DNA from: Halobacteriales archaeon QS_9_67_15
GTDB taxonomy: Archaea; Halobacteriota; Halobacteria; Halobacteriales; Haloarculaceae
Length of the DNA stretch: 9,927 bases
Reading direction: 5' to 3'
Assembly (NCBI GenBank): GCA_003023165.1
Contig: PXSD01000150.1
Span: forward strand, 15,770 to 25,696
Position numbers and translations under genes: made by a program. Below, piece after piece: positions 7,718 to 9,927 of the stretch (within the stretch, counting starts at the first letter, position 1; each line of letters begins with the position of its first letter). The notes below the pieces were generated by a model. It searched no databases. It saw only the letters and a program-made list of their open reading frames with translations, and was not told where the DNA came from.

Positions 7718-7867
7718 TTAGGCGTTGCGACGCTCTTTGCTCTTGCGGCGCAGGTTCTTGTAGCCGCACTTGCGGCAACTCTCGGCGTCGACGCCGTTGC
7801 GGGCGTTACAGCGCATGCAGACCTGCTTCTCGAGTTCGCGGCGAACGGCGGGATCGAATTTGGGCAT
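7718..7867 (-). CDS. rpl40e: Ribosomal protein eL40 (L40e)
   Basis: This is a 49-residue basic protein of the large ribosomal subunit, from ATG at 7867-7865 to TAA at 7720-7718. It begins MPKFDPAVRRELEKQ and carries the two zinc knuckles of eL40: CMRC (Cys17, Cys20) and CRKC (Cys31, Cys34), followed by a basic tail GYKNLRRKSKERRNA. In eukaryotes eL40 is made as a ubiquitin fusion; archaeal forms such as this one stand alone at about 48-50 residues, so the gene is full length. It has strongly positive charge, unlike every neighbour. The preceding sequence has a TATA-like box at the leaderless distance and no Shine-Dalgarno sequence. It is convergent with the MBL gene and lies downstream of, and co-directional with, the TrmB regulator, but has its own promoter. 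Confidence 0.96.
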   Translation of the reverse strand: MPKFDPAVRRELEKQVCMRCNARNGVDAESCRKCGYKNLRRKSKERRNA

Positions 7868-7887
7868 ACCAGTCCTTTCGCGCCGCC

Positions 7888-7903
7888 GCGTTTAAGCGTT
7901 GCT
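7888..7903 (-). promoter_or_regulatory. Leaderless promoter of rpl40e
   Basis: The minus strand reads AGCAACGCTTAAACGCGG. The core CTTAAA (7896-7891) is centred 26.5 bases upstream of the ATG at 7867, so transcription would begin at or next to the start codon. The purine-rich AGCAA on its upstream side is in the place of a TFB recognition element. The GC-rich surroundings make the box stand out clearly. Confidence 0.6.
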
Positions 7904-8080
7904 TCTCCGCTCGGCGGTCACCCGCTTGCCCGGCCGAACGACGTCGCACCCAGCGCCTACAACGCTCCGGAACCGCACGCGGACGTGCCTGCGAGTCCGC
8001 TGGAACCGCCCGCAGAACCAGTCGGACTGCGCTGGCCGCGAGAGTGAGAGTCGGTCGAGCGAACCGCTGTCGTCGGTACG

Positions 8081-9148
8081 TCACTCGCTGATCGCGTCGA
8101 CGCGGACGATTTCCGCTTCGATGTCCTCCCAGATAGCGCCCCAGCCGCCGACCTCGACGTCGCCGTCCTCGGTCGCGACGACGATGCTGACCGTCCCGCC
8201 GAGTTCGTCGTACGTCGGTTCGGGCACCGGTATGTCGATGTCGCCGAACCGGATCTCGGCGAGTTCCCCGCGGACCTCGACGGCTTCGTCGGTGTCCGTG
8301 TCCCGGCCGTGGACGGTGACGCTGATCGTCGCGCCCTCGTTCGACATGACCGCCGCGTGACGGATGAACTCCTCGATGCTGAAGTAGACGCTCTCGGTCT
8401 CGTCGGCGACGTGGATCCGGGTGGCCGGGACCCAGTCGCAGGTGAGGAACGTCCAGTGGAAGTGGAAGGCGAGCAGGTCGTCGCTCACCTGGATGCCGTA
8501 CTCCCTGTCGCCGTGGACGTTCGGCGAGAGGAACCCCTGTCGGCGGTCGACCGTCGCGCGGAAGGAGGCGGGCTTCTGGATGTGCCTGATCTCTGTGATC
8601 CGGCTGTCGGCCAGTTCGGCCGGTGAGACGACCGACTCGTCCATCTCGCCGCCGACCAGCGCGTGGACGACGATGCCGCGCTCGGCCGCCGCCTCCATCG
8701 CGGGGCGCAGTTCGACGAACTGTTCGGCCGACCCGCTGAACTCGACGGAGACCTTCGCCTCGTCCATCGCCGTACGAGCGTTCTCGACGACCGTCCGCTG
8801 GCGCTTGACGACGCTCACACGGTGTTCGGCGGGCTCGGGCCGCTGCCAGCGGTCTTCGATCTCGTCGGCGGCGTCTGCGAGGAGTTCCCCGGTCGAACGC
8901 AGTTCGGAGAGCACTTCGCCCGGTTCGTCCGCGCGGGCGTGCAGTCGGTCCTGTTCGACGGTCTCGACGAACCCGCGGTCTTCGAGCGCTCGCACCACGT
9001 CGTAGACCTGCGAGGTCGGGACGCCGGCCTGTTCGGCGACGTCGACGACCGGCGCGGTCCCCTGGTCGAGCAACCCCAGGTACACGGCCGTCTGGTACTC
9101 CGTCAGGCCCGCCCGTTCCAGCGCCGCGCGGAGGCGATCCGTCTCCAT
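8081..9148 (-). CDS. TrmB-family transcriptional regulator
   Basis: This 355-residue protein has the TrmB layout. Residues 1-80 form a winged helix-turn-helix (LTEYQTAVYLGLL, then VVDVAEQAGVPTSQVYDVVR as the recognition part, and the wing at RGFVETVEQDRL). Residues 80-125 are a charged helical linker suited to dimerisation. Residues 125-355 form the effector domain with alpha/beta character (RTAMDEAKVSVEFSGSAEQF, AAAERGIVVHALVGGEMDE) followed by a beta-rich C-terminal part as in TrmB sugar-binding domains. TrmB proteins control sugar uptake and central carbon metabolism in archaea; the ligand here cannot be read. Start ATG at 9148 directly precedes the HTH. There is no obvious target operon next to it: rpl40e is downstream, and the ABC transporter is more than 2 kb away, so regulation of that transporter is only a guess. 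The gene is intact and of the usual family length (about 350). Confidence 0.92.
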   Translation of the reverse strand: METDRLRAALERAGLTEYQTAVYLGLLDQGTAPVVDVAEQAGVPTSQVYDVVRALEDRGFVETVEQDRLHARADEPGEVLSELRSTGELLADAADEIEDRWQRPEPAEHRVSVVKRQRTVVENARTAMDEAKVSVEFSGSAEQFVELRPAMEAAAERGIVVHALVGGEMDESVVSPAELADSRITEIRHIQKPASFRATVDRRQGFLSPNVHGDREYGIQVSDDLLAFHFHWTFLTCDWVPATRIHVADETESVYFSIEEFIRHAAVMSNEGATISVTVHGRDTDTDEAVEVRGELAEIRFGDIDIPVPEPTYDELGGTVSIVVATEDGDVEVGGWGAIWEDIEAEIVRVDAISE

Positions 9149-9171
9149 GCTCGGACGTATCCTTCATCCGA

Positions 9172-9184
9172 GTAAAGCGTTGCT
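9172..9184 (-). promoter_or_regulatory. Leaderless promoter of the TrmB-family gene
   Basis: The minus strand reads AGCAACGCTTTACTCGG. The box CTTTAC (9177-9172) is centred 26.5 bases upstream of the ATG at 9148, the same distance as at rpl40e, and the upstream flank AGCAACGCTT is identical to it. No Shine-Dalgarno sequence precedes the ATG. Confidence 0.55.
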
Positions 9185-9264
9185 GTCGGTGTTCCGGGTG
9201 ACATCTCCCAGCCGGCTCTGCGATGGGATCTGACTCGCTACCGCGATTTTGTAGCCTCCAGTGA

Positions 9265-9277
9265 AAAGTATTACTTT
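9265..9277. promoter_or_regulatory. 13-base perfect palindrome, possible operator or promoter remnant
   Basis: AAAGTA and TACTTT face each other across one central base, in an AT-rich island of otherwise GC-rich DNA. The site lies just before the point where Tsr3 homology begins and about 120 bases upstream of the TrmB start. It could bind a dimeric regulator or be a leftover promoter of a lost gene; I do not recognise it. Confidence 0.3.
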
Positions 9278-9283
9278 GAGCAG

Positions 9284-9535
9284 GCGCAAAGCCCCTTCCT
9301 CGTCGCCGCCAACCCGGTCAACTACGGCACCGCCTTCCGGCTGAACACCGTCGAGGCCTTCGGCGGCGCGCTCTGCATCCTCGGCGAGCGCGACCAGGCC
9401 GAGGAGACCCTCTCGGAGTTCTCCTGGGGCCACACCTTCCTCGAACTGAACGAGGAACCGCTGGCGCGGTACGCCGACTGCGCGGGTTCGGCCGACGTGC
9501 TGGCCGTGCAGGACGACTACCTCGCAACAGAATGA
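9284..9535 (+). pseudogene. C-terminal half of Tsr3 (DUF367), 16S rRNA aminocarboxypropyltransferase; 5' part missing
   Basis: From about 9293 to TGA at 9533-9535 the frame reads as the C-terminal 80 residues of the Tsr3 family: PFLVAANPVNYG, FRLNTVEAFGGALCILGE, EFSWGHTFLELNEEPLARY, then VLAVQDDYLATE. Tsr3 transfers the aminocarboxypropyl group of SAM to a hypermodified pseudouridine in small-subunit rRNA. Haloarchaeal members are about 165-170 residues, so half is missing. Upstream, the frame stays open to 9176 without any ATG, and its residues (WDLTRYRDFVASSEKYYFEQ) are not Tsr3-like and come from AT-richer DNA, so the junction falls near 9281-9292. Without the N-terminal half, including part of the SAM site, it cannot be a working enzyme. 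An intact copy elsewhere, or a mis-join here, should be expected, since the enzyme is widely conserved. Confidence 0.75.
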
Positions 9536-9676
9536 AGGGGATCGCCGAGACCGCGCCGACGAGGACGGACGCGCCGATGACGGTCGCGCCGAAGCCGATG
9601 CTTTGGATCGAGTGAAATCGAACGAGGTCGTGTTCTGACCGGGTGTACTTTCGCTCTCCCCCGGCTGATCGGTCAT
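9536..9676 (-). pseudogene. Fragment of a DUF4870-like small membrane protein, scrambled
   Basis: On the minus strand an ATG at 9676 opens with MTDQPGESESTPGQNTT, a plausible polar N-terminus, but then turns into Arg/Ser-rich nonsense. In a neighbouring minus frame, about 9643-9540 reads SEHDLVRFHSIQSIGFGATV then a hydrophobic run IGASVLVGAVSAIPFILL. The pattern acidic-VRFH-xx-QS followed by a helix is typical of DUF4870 (Tic20-like) proteins, where it follows a first helix. Here that first helix is missing and the frames disagree. Its 3' side is cut by the end of the Tsr3 fragment at 9535. An alternative is that a GTG at 9719 gives one continuous frame through the VRFH segment, but it still collapses into Tsr3 antisense. 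Function of the family is unknown. Confidence 0.4.
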
Positions 9677-9801
9677 GTTTAGTTAAGAGACTTCTGACGG
9701 ATGCGACGGTGACAAGCACTGAAAGCCCCGGCCGTCTCGACTCGGGGGCTTCGCTGCGCTGCTCGCAACCCGCGCTGCGGTGCTTGCGTCAGCCGCCGTC
9801 C

Positions 9802-9822
9802 TCAGAAATCGAAGATTTCTGA
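9802..9822. repeat. Perfect hairpin, 9-bp stem, loop GAA
   Basis: TCAGAAATC (9802-9810) and GATTTCTGA (9814-9822) are exact reverse complements across a three-base loop. Its AT-rich stem contrasts with the surroundings. It lies inside the larger inverted repeat. Confidence 0.7.
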
Positions 9823-9829
9823 TGGGCTG

Positions 9830-9850
9830 CGGAAGAGCTTCGCTCTTCCG
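9830..9850. repeat. Perfect hairpin, 9-bp stem, loop TTC
   Basis: CGGAAGAGC (9830-9838) and GCTCTTCCG (9842-9850) are exact reverse complements across TTC. It has the same geometry as the hairpin seven bases before it, with the complementary loop sequence. Confidence 0.7.
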
Positions 9851-9874
9851 AACGTCGTCGAGACGGCCGCCCCT

Positions 9875-9927
9875 TTCAGCCCCGCCAGATTTCGGCCGGT
9901 GCAACGGGCTATGCGGGCGGGATTGAA
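9875..9927. repeat. Imperfect 12-bp inverted repeat running to the window edge
   Basis: TTCAGCCCCGCC (9875-9886) and GGCGGGATTGAA (9916-9927) pair with two mismatches that would both be G-U tolerant in RNA, enclosing 29 bases. The left half overlaps the right arm of the larger palindromic element, so the two structures are nested or alternative. The structure may continue past the window. Confidence 0.4.

Larger units (their letters stand above)
9719..9879. repeat. Palindromic element: 23-bp inverted repeat enclosing two 9-bp hairpins
   Basis: The left arm 9719-9741 (CTGAAAG, four bases, GGCCGTCTCGAC) is the reverse complement of the right arm 9857-9879 apart from two or three positions in the middle. 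The 115 bases between hold two perfect hairpins, listed separately, and a GC-rich stretch (9749-9790) of repeated GCTGC/GCTTGC words. No protein-coding frame is credible inside. It resembles small non-autonomous palindromic repeats found between haloarchaeal genes, some of which are tied to IS200/IS605-type elements. No target-site duplication was identified with confidence. Confidence 0.55.

Noticed and set aside
7905..8048. Plus-strand Pro/Ala-rich frame (HPLARPNDVAPSAYNAPEPH, ending PVGLRWPRE) between rpl40e and TrmB.
   Set aside because: It has no start codon, overlaps the rpl40e promoter region, and has no recognised motif; it is probably chance openness in GC-rich DNA.
7806..9167. Long minus-strand frame of 453 codons over the TrmB gene.
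   Set aside because: It is an Arg/Gly/Pro-rich shadow in another frame; the TrmB frame has clear domains and halophile-type acidic composition.
9874..9927. CRISPR repeat: TTTCAG followed later by GGGATTGAA recalls haloarchaeal CRISPR repeat ends.
   Set aside because: The distance between the two words is about 54 bases instead of about 30, there is only one copy, and there is no spacer-repeat periodicity in the window.
1..9927. tRNA or rRNA genes, transposase or integrase genes, defence islands.
   Set aside because: Looked for on both strands; no cloverleaf, rRNA-like stretch, DDE/HUH transposase motif or recombinase signature was recognised.

Overview
The window looks like a piece of a haloarchaeal (class Halobacteria) chromosome. 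The evidence is very high GC with C/G-rich third codon positions, strongly acidic proteins, a Tat-type lipoprotein signal, the archaeal/eukaryotic ribosomal protein eL40, a TrmB-family regulator and leaderless-type promoters.

Layout. 1-1259 (+) is the 3' part of an S9-family serine peptidase. 1260-1748 has no intact gene; it holds a 5' stub and a short 3' piece of what looks like an ERCC4-domain nuclease gene, joined out of frame. 1749-6840 (-) is a four-gene BMP-family (nucleoside-type) ABC importer, transcribed in the order substrate-binding lipoprotein, double-domain ATPase, permease 1, permease 2. The two permease genes run into each other at about 2861-2864: permease 1 loses its expected last membrane segment and permease 2 has no proper start. 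6841-7019 is a divergent intergenic region, followed by a metallo-beta-lactamase-fold hydrolase at 7020-7631 (+). 7718-7867 (-) is rpl40e (49 aa, two CxxC zinc knuckles). 8081-9148 (-) is a TrmB-family regulator. The last 780 bases hold no intact gene: the C-terminal half of a Tsr3 (DUF367) rRNA-modification protein (+), a scrambled fragment of a DUF4870-like membrane protein (-), and a palindromic element with a 23-bp inverted repeat enclosing two hairpins, which runs up to the window edge.

How the genes work together. The BMP lipoprotein would capture a nucleoside or similar ligand outside the cell, the two permeases would form the channel, and the RbsA-like ATPase would power it. As the sequence stands, both permeases are damaged at their junction, so the transporter is either inactive in this strain or the junction is a sequencing or assembly error. 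rpl40e and the TrmB gene have matching promoters: a TATA-like box centred about 26.5 bases upstream of ATG, with an identical 10-base sequence.

The most notable overall pattern is four damaged loci in 10 kb (ERCC4 stub, permease junction, Tsr3 half, DUF4870 fragment), beside otherwise clean intact genes. I see no transposase, integrase, defence system, tRNA, rRNA or CRISPR array, and nothing that I can defend as a wholly new system.
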